From contig DATGZN010000002.1 in the NCBI GenBank assembly GCA_035297145.1, forward strand, positions 1-52,970: a stretch of 52,970 nt of DNA, in the 5' to 3' direction. Of this stretch, positions 24,898 through 32,452 are shown in pieces. The first letter of the stretch is position 1. Each line of letters begins with the position of its first letter. A program made the position numbers and the translations under genes. Below the pieces are notes generated by a model. It saw nothing but the letters and a program-made list of their open reading frames with translations, was not told the origin of the DNA and searched no databases. This stretch comes from QHXW01 sp035297145. GTDB lineage: Bacteria > Acidobacteriota > Terriglobia > Bryobacterales > Bryobacteraceae.

Positions 24898-26523
24898 TCA
24901 CCGCTTCTTCTGTAGCAGCAACCCCCAGTCCAGCCAGCCCGGTGTATGCGGGGACGTCCACTCCCCGCCCTGGACCGGCGGCAGCGGAACTCTTTCTCCT
25001 GTGAACGCGCTGAACCAAGTGGCTTCATAAGTTCCCGGCTCGAGCTTGATCGTCACCTTGCCTTCCTTCGGCAAATACACCGCGTAGATCTCCGCCGGTT
25101 TCGCGAGGCACATAGCGCCGCTATTAACCAGTTCGTCGTGCGGCTCGGTCTTCCACCATTCAAAGCTGGTGAAGAAATCCACCATGTGCTCGTAGCCCTT
25201 GAGCATGCTCTGCGTGTCGTCGCCGCGTCCGTTGATCCAGCCGCCGCCTGTGTCCGGCCAGATGTTGGTGCCGCGCCGCGAGCTTTCGCCGGCGGTCCCA
25301 TAAGCGCCCGCCATCGCGATCTCCCAGGCCATTTGCCGCAAGGTCTCGGCTGAATCCGTTCCCGGTCCCGGTGCCCAGTGTGGATAGTGGTCCTCGTATC
25401 CATACTCTTCGTTGGTCTGCGGGATAATGCGTCCGGTCTTCTTCTGGATCTCCCGTTCCTCCAGCATCAAGGGATGCTGCGGGCGCCGCCAGTCCTGAAT
25501 GGAGGTAAACCCGAACCAGCCGGAGGCGCGATCCTGGTTTTCGCGGTGCACCGGGTGGCTGGTGGCCAGATGCTTGTACGGATCCCAGCTCTCGATCAGC
25601 TCTCCCGTCGCATGCACCCACTTCTCATCGCGGAAGCTGTCCATATCGTCGCCGAGGTCGTAGGTGATGTTCGAGAACGCGCTCAGCCGCGCCACCATGT
25701 AGCGCAGGTAACGCCGCTCGTCGTCGCTATATTCCTTAGGCTGCGCTTTGTGAGTCGAAATGTCCTGCACCACCGAAATAATCATCTCGCGGTCCCGAGC
25801 GAATCGCAGCATGCGCTCCCACTTTTGCCAGTAAGGTGTGTTGAACCGTGAATAGTCGATCCCCGGTGTGGTGAAACTTTCGGGATCCGTGGCCAGCCAA
25901 GGCCGCAGGGCCATACTGAAGTTTTCGCCGGTCATGACCGGCTCGCCCCAGAATATGTCGGCCGCTCCCGCCACTAGCACGCGCATCCGGTTGATCTTCA
26001 TCTTGACCAGACGTTCGATCGAATAATTGATGTGGCGTTCTTCTTTGAAGCCCATCAGCCAGAACGCCGTGGTGCCGTTGAAGAAATAGTGCTCGCCAGT
26101 GCCTTCCCAGATGAAGTGCCAGGGATATTTAGGATCCACGCGCAAAGGCCCGCGCCGGTGGCCGCCGGTCGCGCGGAATGTGCCGGACGTAGTCTTCGCG
26201 AAGTCACCTTGCTGGTAGCTGATCAAGTATGTGTAGTCGCCTGGCGACGACGGCATGAAGCGGATGCGAAATACGCGGCCATCGGTGGAATCGCAGAATC
26301 CTTCCACCGCGGTCTTTGCGCTGCCGCCGGTTTTGCCGAAGGTGCCGTGGAGTGTCGCATCGATAAACGGATTCGGCGCGTCGGGTCCCGTGACATTCAC
26401 CGTGACTTCGACAAAATCGTAGGCTTCGACGCTGCCCGCCGGCTGTGAAAATGAGACTTCGCGAGGCGCGCCGGCCAATACCGGGGCCAGGATAGCCGTC
26501 AACCACAAGATGTTTCGAACCAT
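24898..26523 (-). CDS. Secreted glycoside-hydrolase-like protein (DUF5060 + DUF4038-type)
   Basis: A 541-residue exported protein from ATG 26523 with signal peptide MVRNILWLTAILAPVLAGA. An N-terminal Ig-like DUF5060 domain (about 20-115) is followed by a TIM-barrel glycosidase-like domain (about 125-450; WHFIWEGTGEHYFFNGTTAFW, then NITYDLGDDMDSF and QTNEEYGYEDHY with likely acidic catalytic residues). A short beta domain ends the protein (EIYAVYLPKEGKVTIKLEPG, then TYEATWFSAFTGER), like the C-terminal 'collagen-binding' domain in such proteins. Related proteins include GH140 apiosidase-like enzymes, but the substrate here is not established. It is transcribed divergently from another DUF4038-like gene across a shared operator region. 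Confidence 0.8.
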   Translation of the reverse strand: MVRNILWLTAILAPVLAGAPREVSFSQPAGSVEAYDFVEVTVNVTGPDAPNPFIDATLHGTFGKTGGSAKTAVEGFCDSTDGRVFRIRFMPSSPGDYTYLISYQQGDFAKTTSGTFRATGGHRRGPLRVDPKYPWHFIWEGTGEHYFFNGTTAFWLMGFKEERHINYSIERLVKMKINRMRVLVAGAADIFWGEPVMTGENFSMALRPWLATDPESFTTPGIDYSRFNTPYWQKWERMLRFARDREMIISVVQDISTHKAQPKEYSDDERRYLRYMVARLSAFSNITYDLGDDMDSFRDEKWVHATGELIESWDPYKHLATSHPVHRENQDRASGWFGFTSIQDWRRPQHPLMLEEREIQKKTGRIIPQTNEEYGYEDHYPHWAPGPGTDSAETLRQMAWEIAMAGAYGTAGESSRRGTNIWPDTGGGWINGRGDDTQSMLKGYEHMVDFFTSFEWWKTEPHDELVNSGAMCLAKPAEIYAVYLPKEGKVTIKLEPGTYEATWFSAFTGERVPLPPVQGGEWTSPHTPGWLDWGLLLQKKR

Positions 26524-26574
26524 GCTCCCCCTCAAAATGTCGTTTTAGGGTACGGAACGGCCAGACCTCGTGTC

Positions 26575-26613
26575 TATCGAAAGCCTACGATTGGTTATCG
26601 AAATCCTACGATT
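26575..26613. promoter_or_regulatory. Tandem 18-bp operators, 21-bp period
   Basis: Two copies of TATCGAAA(G/T)CCTACGATT at 26575-26592 and 26596-26613 differ at one base. Each contains the dyad ATCG-N8-CGAT. They begin 21 bp apart, two helical turns, so dimers bound to both sit on the same DNA face. They lie midway between the divergent glycosidase-like genes (starts 26523 and 26665) and should control both. No regulator gene is adjacent. Confidence 0.6.
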
Positions 26614-26664
26614 TCGCCGGCCGCAAGCGCCATTCGCCCAGTATGCGTTATACAATTCGCTACT

Positions 26665-28152
26665 ATGCTTACACGGCGCATGGCGCTTGTCCTCTGCCTG
26701 TTGCTCGGCGTGCGGGTTACCTCACCCGCCGAAATCGTGGGGCCGCTCACGGTCTCCGGTAATCCGAACTATTTCAAGGACGCTAGCGGCGCCATACTCA
26801 TTCTGAATGGATCACAGACCTGGAATACTTTTCAAGACTGGGGTACCAACGGGTCGATCGAGCCATTGGACTTCAAGGCCTTCGTCGATTTTCTCACTGC
26901 GCACGGACACAATTTCACTTTGCTCTGGGCCACGGAGATACCCAAATTCTGTAATCTGCCAATCACTGTGGGTTCGCCACCGGATTTCGTGGCTAGCCCG
27001 CTTCCGTGGCTGAGGACCGGCCCGGGGAGTGCCAGCGACGGAGGCCTGAAATTCGATCTCACCAAGTTCGACCAGAGCTTTTTCGATCGTTTACGGACGC
27101 GCGTTCAGGCTTTGCGAAGCGCGGGTATCTATGTCGGGGTGTACTTATTCACTGGTGAGTGGCAGAACGTTTTCCGGTGCCCCAGTGACGGTTATCCGCT
27201 TACTGAAGTAAATAATATCAATGGTGTGGGTGACGGCTACACCGGTGGCAAGAAGGGTATTGGCGCTACGACGATGACCGCACCCAATGCCATTACCCGG
27301 TTCCAGGACGCTTACGTGGAGAAGGTAATCGATACCTTGAACGACTCGCCCAACGTGCTCTGGATCGTCTCCGAGGAAGCCCCGAGCAATTCCACATGGT
27401 GGAATGCTCATCAGATTTCACACATCCGAGCGTACGAAGCGACGAAGCCGCACCAGCACCCCATCGGCTATGCGGCGCTTATCGGCGCCCCGGATAGTAT
27501 CATTTACAACTCTGATGCCGACTGGGTCGCGCCGCAAGCTAAAATCTCCCCTGTAACCTCCTGTGGAAGCGGGCATCCCACCTGCAAAGTGAACGTGAAT
27601 GATAGTGACCACTCCAATTTCGGTATGTGGAACGATACTCCACAACAGAATCGCAATTACGCATGGGAAAATTTCATGACCGGCAATCAAGTGCTGTTCA
27701 TGGACCCCTACGTGGTGTACTACCCGCGCGAGAACCGGAATCTGTGCGTCTCTCCAACTCACGGTATCTGCAACGCCCCTGATGCCCGGTGGGACAGCTT
27801 CCGGGACAATCTCGGCTACATTTTGCGCTATTCGCGCAAGTTGCATCTCGATAAGGTCACTCCACAAAGCTCACTGAGTTCGACTAAGTTTTGTCTCGCG
27901 CATACGGCGTCTTCAGGCGCAGAGTATTTGGTCTATGCGCCTACCGGTGGTTCGTTCACAGTGGACGTTTCCGCGATGCCCGCTACGAGGACCCTAGCCG
28001 TAGAGTGGTTCCGTCCTGAGAACGGGGCCGCGTTCGCCGGAAGGCCGGTTCCGTCCGGATCATCCGCCCAGTCGTTCAGACCGCCGTTTATCGGAGATGC
28101 CGTGCTTTACCTGGTGGATACGACAGATCACATAACGATCGCCAGCCGGTAG
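26665..28152 (+). CDS. Secreted glycoside-hydrolase-like protein (DUF4038-type)
   Basis: A 495-residue exported protein with signal peptide MLTRRMALVLCLLLGVRVTSPAE. The barrel begins GNPNYFKDASGAILILNGSQ, the usual 'sugar-bed' opening of DUF4038 proteins. VLWIVSEEAPSNSTWW (about 231-246) supplies the probable acid/base Glu after strand 4, and a beta domain closes the protein (EYLVYAPTGGSFTVDV onward). Four Cys pairs suggest disulfides, consistent with export. It is followed 10 bp later by the aldolase-like gene and so heads an operon through the Gfo/Idh/MocA gene. The substrate is not known. Confidence 0.75.
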   Translation: MLTRRMALVLCLLLGVRVTSPAEIVGPLTVSGNPNYFKDASGAILILNGSQTWNTFQDWGTNGSIEPLDFKAFVDFLTAHGHNFTLLWATEIPKFCNLPITVGSPPDFVASPLPWLRTGPGSASDGGLKFDLTKFDQSFFDRLRTRVQALRSAGIYVGVYLFTGEWQNVFRCPSDGYPLTEVNNINGVGDGYTGGKKGIGATTMTAPNAITRFQDAYVEKVIDTLNDSPNVLWIVSEEAPSNSTWWNAHQISHIRAYEATKPHQHPIGYAALIGAPDSIIYNSDADWVAPQAKISPVTSCGSGHPTCKVNVNDSDHSNFGMWNDTPQQNRNYAWENFMTGNQVLFMDPYVVYYPRENRNLCVSPTHGICNAPDARWDSFRDNLGYILRYSRKLHLDKVTPQSSLSSTKFCLAHTASSGAEYLVYAPTGGSFTVDVSAMPATRTLAVEWFRPENGAAFAGRPVPSGSSAQSFRPPFIGDAVLYLVDTTDHITIASR

Positions 28153-28162
28153 GAGCACCGCC

Positions 28163-29218
28163 GTGAACCAACGCCAAATCGACACGCCGGCGCTTCTGCT
28201 CGATCTCGATGCCATGGAGCGCAATTTGACGAAAATGGCGCGCTTCTTCGGCGCGGGTCCGACCCGGCTGCGTCCTCATTACAAGAACCATAAATGCCCC
28301 GCACTGGCCCGCCGTCAGATCGACGCGGGAGCCATCGGGATGACGTGCGCGACGCTCACGGAAGCTGAAGCTCTGGTGTCGAACGGAATTACCGACATCC
28401 TTATCTCCAGCGAACTCGCCGGCGACCGCAAGATCGCGCGCTATGTTGATCTGGCGTGCCAGGCGGACGTGAAGGCAGTCGTGGATAATCCGAGGGCTGC
28501 AGCGGCACTCGCGGCAGCGGGACGGGCGAAAGGGCGGCGTCTCCCTGTTCTGGTGAATGTCAATGTGGGCCAAAATCGCACTGGCGCGAAGCCCGGCGCC
28601 CCTGTTCTAGAGCTGGCTCGTCAGATCCAATCGGAAGGATTGTTCTTGCGCGGTCTTATGGGCTACGAAGGTCACGTGGCACATCTAGTGGAAGGACCGG
28701 ACAAGGAGGCTGCGTACGATCTGGCCATGGGCACTTTGATGAACTGCCGGTGCCTTCTGGCCGAAAACGGAATTCCGGTTGAGATTGTCAGCACGGGAGG
28801 AACAGGCACGCACCATCTGACGCCCCGATTCCCGGGCATCACCGAGTTTCAAGCCGGTTCCTACCTGGTGATGGACACGGAATACGCCAACACCTGCAAA
28901 GATTTCGAGCGCGCGCTCACTGTGCTGGGTACGGTCATCAGCAAGACCGAGGAAGAGAGGGTGGTCGTGGATGCGGGCCTGAAGTCCATCAGCGGCGAGC
29001 ACGGCATGCCCGTTGTTAAAGCCCACGAAGGCCTGAGATTGAGAAAGCTGAACGCGGAACACGGCATCATCGATGTGCTGGATTCTTCCGACCCGGTCCA
29101 GGTTGGCGACACCATAGAGATTTGGGCCCACTACAGCGACGCGACCGTCAATCTGCATGAACGAATGTATGGTATCCGCAACGGGACCGTCGAAGAAATA
29201 CTAAGGCTAGAAGGTTGA
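28163..29218 (+). CDS. D-threonine aldolase/D-serine dehydratase-like PLP enzyme
   Basis: A 351-residue fold-type III PLP enzyme with an alanine-racemase-like N-terminal barrel and the DSD1-like C-terminal domain. It starts at GTG 28163 behind AGGAG. IDTPALLLDLDAMERNL opens the barrel. The PLP Lys is expected in RPHYKNHKCP, and the C-terminal metal site is HYSDATVNLH. Enzymes of this group cleave beta-hydroxy-D-amino acids (D-threonine aldolase, 3-hydroxy-D-aspartate aldolase) or dehydrate D-serine. It sits between a glycosidase-like gene and an MFS permease, suggesting catabolism of an imported hydroxylated compound. Confidence 0.85.
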   Translation: MNQRQIDTPALLLDLDAMERNLTKMARFFGAGPTRLRPHYKNHKCPALARRQIDAGAIGMTCATLTEAEALVSNGITDILISSELAGDRKIARYVDLACQADVKAVVDNPRAAAALAAAGRAKGRRLPVLVNVNVGQNRTGAKPGAPVLELARQIQSEGLFLRGLMGYEGHVAHLVEGPDKEAAYDLAMGTLMNCRCLLAENGIPVEIVSTGGTGTHHLTPRFPGITEFQAGSYLVMDTEYANTCKDFERALTVLGTVISKTEEERVVVDAGLKSISGEHGMPVVKAHEGLRLRKLNAEHGIIDVLDSSDPVQVGDTIEIWAHYSDATVNLHERMYGIRNGTVEEILRLEG

Positions 29219-29222
29219 CCGA

Positions 29223-30455
29223 ATGCTGTTGCCAAAAAAATGGCAGATCTGCATCATCCTGTTCCTGGCGACGACGCTGAACTACCTGGATCGCCAGACC
29301 CTGAGCATTCTGGCTCCGTCTCTGCAAAAGGAATTGCATCTGGACAATGCGTCCCTCGGGTGGCTGTTTGCGGTGTTCTACTACGCATACACGTTTGCGC
29401 ACATGGCGGTTGGCCCGATACTCGACCGTTCGAATTTGAGATGGGCGTTTGTATTGGCGGTGTCGCTGTGGTCCATCGTGTCGGTGCTCACGGGATTAGC
29501 CAATGGCTTTGTGGCTTTGCTGATCTTCCGGCTGTCGCTGGGGGTGGTGGAGGCGGCCAACTGGCCCGCCGGCATGCGCGTGGTATCGCGACTTCTCGTG
29601 CCGCGCGAGCGCGCGCTCGGCAACGGTATCTTTACCAGCGGAACGAGTGTGGGAGCGTTGGTGGCCCCTGGCCTGATCCTCGGCATTTCCGCGATGCTCG
29701 GATGGCGCTGGGCTTTTGTACTGATCGGCTCGCTGGGAGCGATCTGGATTTGCGGTTGGATTCTCGGAACGCGGGATGTGAGCCTCAAGGACGTCTGGCG
29801 GGAGCCGGCCATCCCGAAAACGGCCGGCCTCGCGGGTCAATGGCAAATTTTCGCAGGAATCGGCAGGAGCCCCCGCTTTCTACCCGTGCTCGTGGTTGCC
29901 GTGCTGGTAAATCCCTGTGTCTACTTCAGCGTGAACTGGCTTCCGACCTACTTCGCGCAGCAACGCGGTCTGGCCCCGGGCCGGCAGTTGGGCTGGATAC
30001 TCACCGCCATCTACCTCGGCCTGGACATCGGCAATGTCGCATGTGGCAGTGCGATTCTGGCGTTGACGCGGTGGGGAATCGACGTGCAGAAAGCCCGGAG
30101 AATCGTGTTCCTCCTGGCGACACTGGGGGTTCTTTGTTGCGCGGCCGTTCCGTTACTGCCGATGGCCGAAGCGGTGACTGCTCTGATCCTGGTCAATGTC
30201 GGCCTCGGCATCTGGGTGGTGGTGTACTTGACGATGGCGCAGGAGGTCTCCGCCACGCACGTTTCGACGGCGATCGGGATTCTCAGTGGCTGCGGTTCCC
30301 TGGCGGGGGCTCTGGCGATGTGGGCGGTTGGGCAGGTCACCCATCGGACCGGCAGCTTCGCCATTCCCATGAGCTCGGTGGCAGTAGCAGCGGCGCTGGC
30401 GGCGATGGGAGGATGGATGGCCAGTAAGGACTCCACGAAGGAGGCAACTATCTGA
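29223..30455 (+). CDS. MFS transporter, anion:cation symporter (ExuT-like) type
   Basis: A 410-residue inner-membrane protein with about 12 helices. The first helix carries NYLDRQTLSILAPSLQKEL, the typical start of ACS-family (hexuronate, galactonate, allantoate) transporters. The loop 2-3 motif region PILDRSNLRW and the helix-4/5 EAANWPAGMRVVSRLLVPRE signature follow. It is probably a proton-coupled importer for a sugar acid. Length is slightly below the usual 430. It starts 4 bp after the aldolase-like gene and ends 5 bp before the oxidoreductase. Confidence 0.88.
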   Translation: MLLPKKWQICIILFLATTLNYLDRQTLSILAPSLQKELHLDNASLGWLFAVFYYAYTFAHMAVGPILDRSNLRWAFVLAVSLWSIVSVLTGLANGFVALLIFRLSLGVVEAANWPAGMRVVSRLLVPRERALGNGIFTSGTSVGALVAPGLILGISAMLGWRWAFVLIGSLGAIWICGWILGTRDVSLKDVWREPAIPKTAGLAGQWQIFAGIGRSPRFLPVLVVAVLVNPCVYFSVNWLPTYFAQQRGLAPGRQLGWILTAIYLGLDIGNVACGSAILALTRWGIDVQKARRIVFLLATLGVLCCAAVPLLPMAEAVTALILVNVGLGIWVVVYLTMAQEVSATHVSTAIGILSGCGSLAGALAMWAVGQVTHRTGSFAIPMSSVAVAAALAAMGGWMASKDSTKEATI

Positions 30456-30460
30456 GCAGC

Positions 30461-31474
30461 TTGCCCACCCTGAAAGGGGCCATCATCGGCTGCGGCTTCT
30501 TCGCGCAACGCCATATAGAAGCCTGGCGGCGGATTCCCGAAGTCGAGATCGTCGCCGCCGCGGACCTGCAACTGGAGCGCGCGGAAAAATTCGCACGCCG
30601 TGCCTACAGGTCGGCCGAGGAAATGCTCGATCACGAGCAGCCGGACTTCGTGGACATCGTCACCCGCGTGGAGACCCATCTTCCGCTTGTGCGGCTGGCT
30701 CTGGAAAGGAAGATTCCAATCATCTGCCAGAAGCCCATTGCGCCCGACTGGACTTCGGCGGTGGAAGTCGTCACGGCGGTCGAATCGGTTGGCGTGCCCT
30801 TCATGATCCACGAGAATTGGCGCTGGCAACCATGGTATCGAGCGGCCCACGAAATGATTTCCCGCGGGGACATCGGCCTTCCCATTGGCTACGGATTTCG
30901 AACGCGAACGCAAGATGGAACGGGAGCAGAGCCTTACGCTAGGCAACCCTATTTCCGTCAATTGCGGCGCTTGCTGATCGACGAAGCTCTGGTGCATCAC
31001 ATGGACACGGCCCGATTTCTGTTTGGCGAGATCGATTCAGTTTACGCCCAGGCTAGCCGCCGGAACCCGCACGTCACCGCCGAAGACCAGGCCATCCTCG
31101 TGCTGTCGCACGGCGGATCAGTTCACGGCTGGATCGACGGGCATCGCTTCCTCGATCCCGATCCCGATGGCCCGGCCATGGGCGATGCATTCTTCGAAGG
31201 TGAACTCGGCACGATTTCGATCCAGGGCACCGGCGATGTCTATCGAGATCATGCGCTGGCCTGGAAGAACGATATCACCGCCGGCTACCGCGGGGACAGC
31301 GTACGAGCTACACAGGCCCACTTCATCTCCAGCCTGAAACGCGGGACCCGGTTCGAATCCGGCGGCTCCGAGTACCTGCGCACCTTTGCGGCAGTCGAAG
31401 CCGCGTACCGAAGCGCGGCCGAGCGGCGTTGCGTCCCGCTTTCCGAGATTCTTCCGCCCAGAACACTCGAATAG
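30461..31474 (+). CDS. Gfo/Idh/MocA-family oxidoreductase
   Basis: A 337-residue NAD(P)-dependent sugar dehydrogenase-like protein. The N-terminal Rossmann domain begins LKGAIIGCGFFAQRHIEAW (GxGxxG), and CQKPIAPDW contains the conserved EKP-type Lys (here QKP). A C-terminal alpha/beta substrate domain follows. The start is TTG 30461, with AAGGAGG 17 bp upstream, so an unconventional start slightly further upstream cannot be excluded. The Glu of EKP is replaced by Gln. As last gene of the transporter operon it likely oxidises or reduces the imported sugar derivative. Confidence 0.85.
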   Translation: MPTLKGAIIGCGFFAQRHIEAWRRIPEVEIVAAADLQLERAEKFARRAYRSAEEMLDHEQPDFVDIVTRVETHLPLVRLALERKIPIICQKPIAPDWTSAVEVVTAVESVGVPFMIHENWRWQPWYRAAHEMISRGDIGLPIGYGFRTRTQDGTGAEPYARQPYFRQLRRLLIDEALVHHMDTARFLFGEIDSVYAQASRRNPHVTAEDQAILVLSHGGSVHGWIDGHRFLDPDPDGPAMGDAFFEGELGTISIQGTGDVYRDHALAWKNDITAGYRGDSVRATQAHFISSLKRGTRFESGGSEYLRTFAAVEAAYRSAAERRCVPLSEILPPRTLE

Positions 31475-31513
31475 CTACCGCCGTCAATACGCGGCGCCAC
31501 GATCCGCACTACC

Positions 31514-31624
31514 GTTTTACGAGAAACAATTGTGGGAATCCTCTAGACGGTTGCCGAGACTAGGTTTACATTTGCTTAATCAATTCGGTTAGTGGATTTC
31601 TGCCGAAGGGAGTCCTCTGTCATC
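31514..31624 (+). promoter_or_regulatory. Duplicated upstream control region, copy 1
   Basis: From GTTTTACGAGAAACAAT (31514) through CTCTAGACGGTTGCCGAG and TACATTTGCTTAA to the start codon at 31625, this 111-bp block matches a second block at 32274-32383 at roughly 85% by eye. TTTACATTTGCTTAATCAAT is AT-rich and promoter-like. The same spacing to an ATG in both copies shows that promoter, 5' leader and start were copied together. Confidence 0.65.
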
Positions 31625-32245
31625 ATGCGCAATTGGTTACTGGGTGGGGTTGTGGCGGCTCTTTGTGGTTTGCAAATGGCATCCGCGCAAGGATCCAAGC
31701 AATTCATACAGGCGGAATTACTCAAAACGATCAAAGCTAAGAAGGCCAAGGCAGGAGATGTCGTCAAGGCTCGTGCCGTCCAGGACGTTACTCTGCCCAG
31801 TGGCTTCATCATCCCGCAGGATTCGACGCTCCTGGGGGAGGTGCGCGCGGCAGATGAGAAATCGCTTGCGATTTCGTTTGACCAAGTGGAGATCAAGGGC
31901 AAGACAACCCCAGTGAAGCTCTCCATCCGCTCGGCCATGATGCCAAATCAGGAAGGGGCAGCGAGGCGGCCCGGTGACGCCACTACATCCTTGGACGCTG
32001 CCACGCCGGGCGACCGGCCCATGCGGGGCGGTGTTCCACGGGCTGGCAAGGTGACCGAGACGGAGCGGCCAGATGCCACCCAACCGGGAGCCCCCGTGGC
32101 GGCGCATACCGGCTCGGTAATCGGCATGCCCGGGGTCACATTGGATGTGGACGAAGGGCCGCAGCGCGCCTCGAAATTTGCCTCGGCTGACAAGGAGTTG
32201 CAACTCAAGTCCGGGCTGAACATGATGCTGGCCGTCGTGGAATAG
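31625..32245 (+). CDS. Secreted hypothetical protein
   Basis: A 206-residue exported protein from ATG 31625 (signal peptide MRNWLLGGVVAALCGLQMASA). Residues about 25-95 form a beta-rich domain: FIQAELLKTIKAKKAKAGDV, then VKARAVQDVTLPSGFIIPQD and STLLGEV. This resembles the small barrel domain found in many Acidobacteria exported proteins that begins 'LxAELxKxLDAKKAKxGDxV'. The middle is a Pro/Ala/Gly-rich linker and the end LKSGLNMMLAVVE is hydrophobic. Its function is unknown. The start is supported by the conserved alignment of its upstream region with that of the TonB receptor. Confidence 0.6.
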   Translation: MRNWLLGGVVAALCGLQMASAQGSKQFIQAELLKTIKAKKAKAGDVVKARAVQDVTLPSGFIIPQDSTLLGEVRAADEKSLAISFDQVEIKGKTTPVKLSIRSAMMPNQEGAARRPGDATTSLDAATPGDRPMRGGVPRAGKVTETERPDATQPGAPVAAHTGSVIGMPGVTLDVDEGPQRASKFASADKELQLKSGLNMMLAVVE

Positions 32246-32273
32246 GGCGTCTCGCCGTCAGGCCCACATCATA

Positions 32274-32383
32274 GTTTTACGAGAAACAATCATGGAAATC
32301 CTCTAGACGGTTGCCGAGGCTGGGATTACATTTGCTTAAACAATTCTGGTAGTGGATCTCTGCCGGGAGGGAGTTCGCCGTTG
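32274..32383 (+). promoter_or_regulatory. Duplicated upstream control region, copy 2
   Basis: Near-copy of the block at 31514-31624, beginning GTTTTACGAGAAACAAT and running to an ATG at 32384. It precedes the first TonB receptor. About 15 substitutions and one base of length difference separate the copies, while CTCTAGACGGTTGCCGAG and TACATTTGCTTAA are unchanged, which points to conserved binding or promoter elements. Confidence 0.65.
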
Positions 32384-32452
32384 ATGCGGGGCATCCGACG
32401 TCCGAGTTTATGCTCAACGCGAATCATCAGGCTTTTAGGGAGACAAACGTGA
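32384..32452 (+). CDS. 22-codon upstream ORF overlapping the TonB receptor start
   Basis: The ATG of the copied control region opens a short frame beginning MRGIRRPSLC, rich in Arg and ending GRQT. Its TGA (32450-32452) overlaps the GTG start of the receptor in a GTGA arrangement. GGGAGG lies upstream at normal spacing. It may be a leader peptide that couples translation, or the fossil start of a copied gene that has lost its body. Confidence 0.4.
   Translation: MRGIRRPSLCSTRIIRLLGRQT

Noticed and set aside
24734..25030. Frame starting over the tRNA-Asn fragment and running into the glycosidase gene
   Set aside because: Its SGRTRTYDPSVNS-like start is the well-known artefact of translating a tRNA-Asn gene; the rest is antisense to the glycosidase-like CDS.
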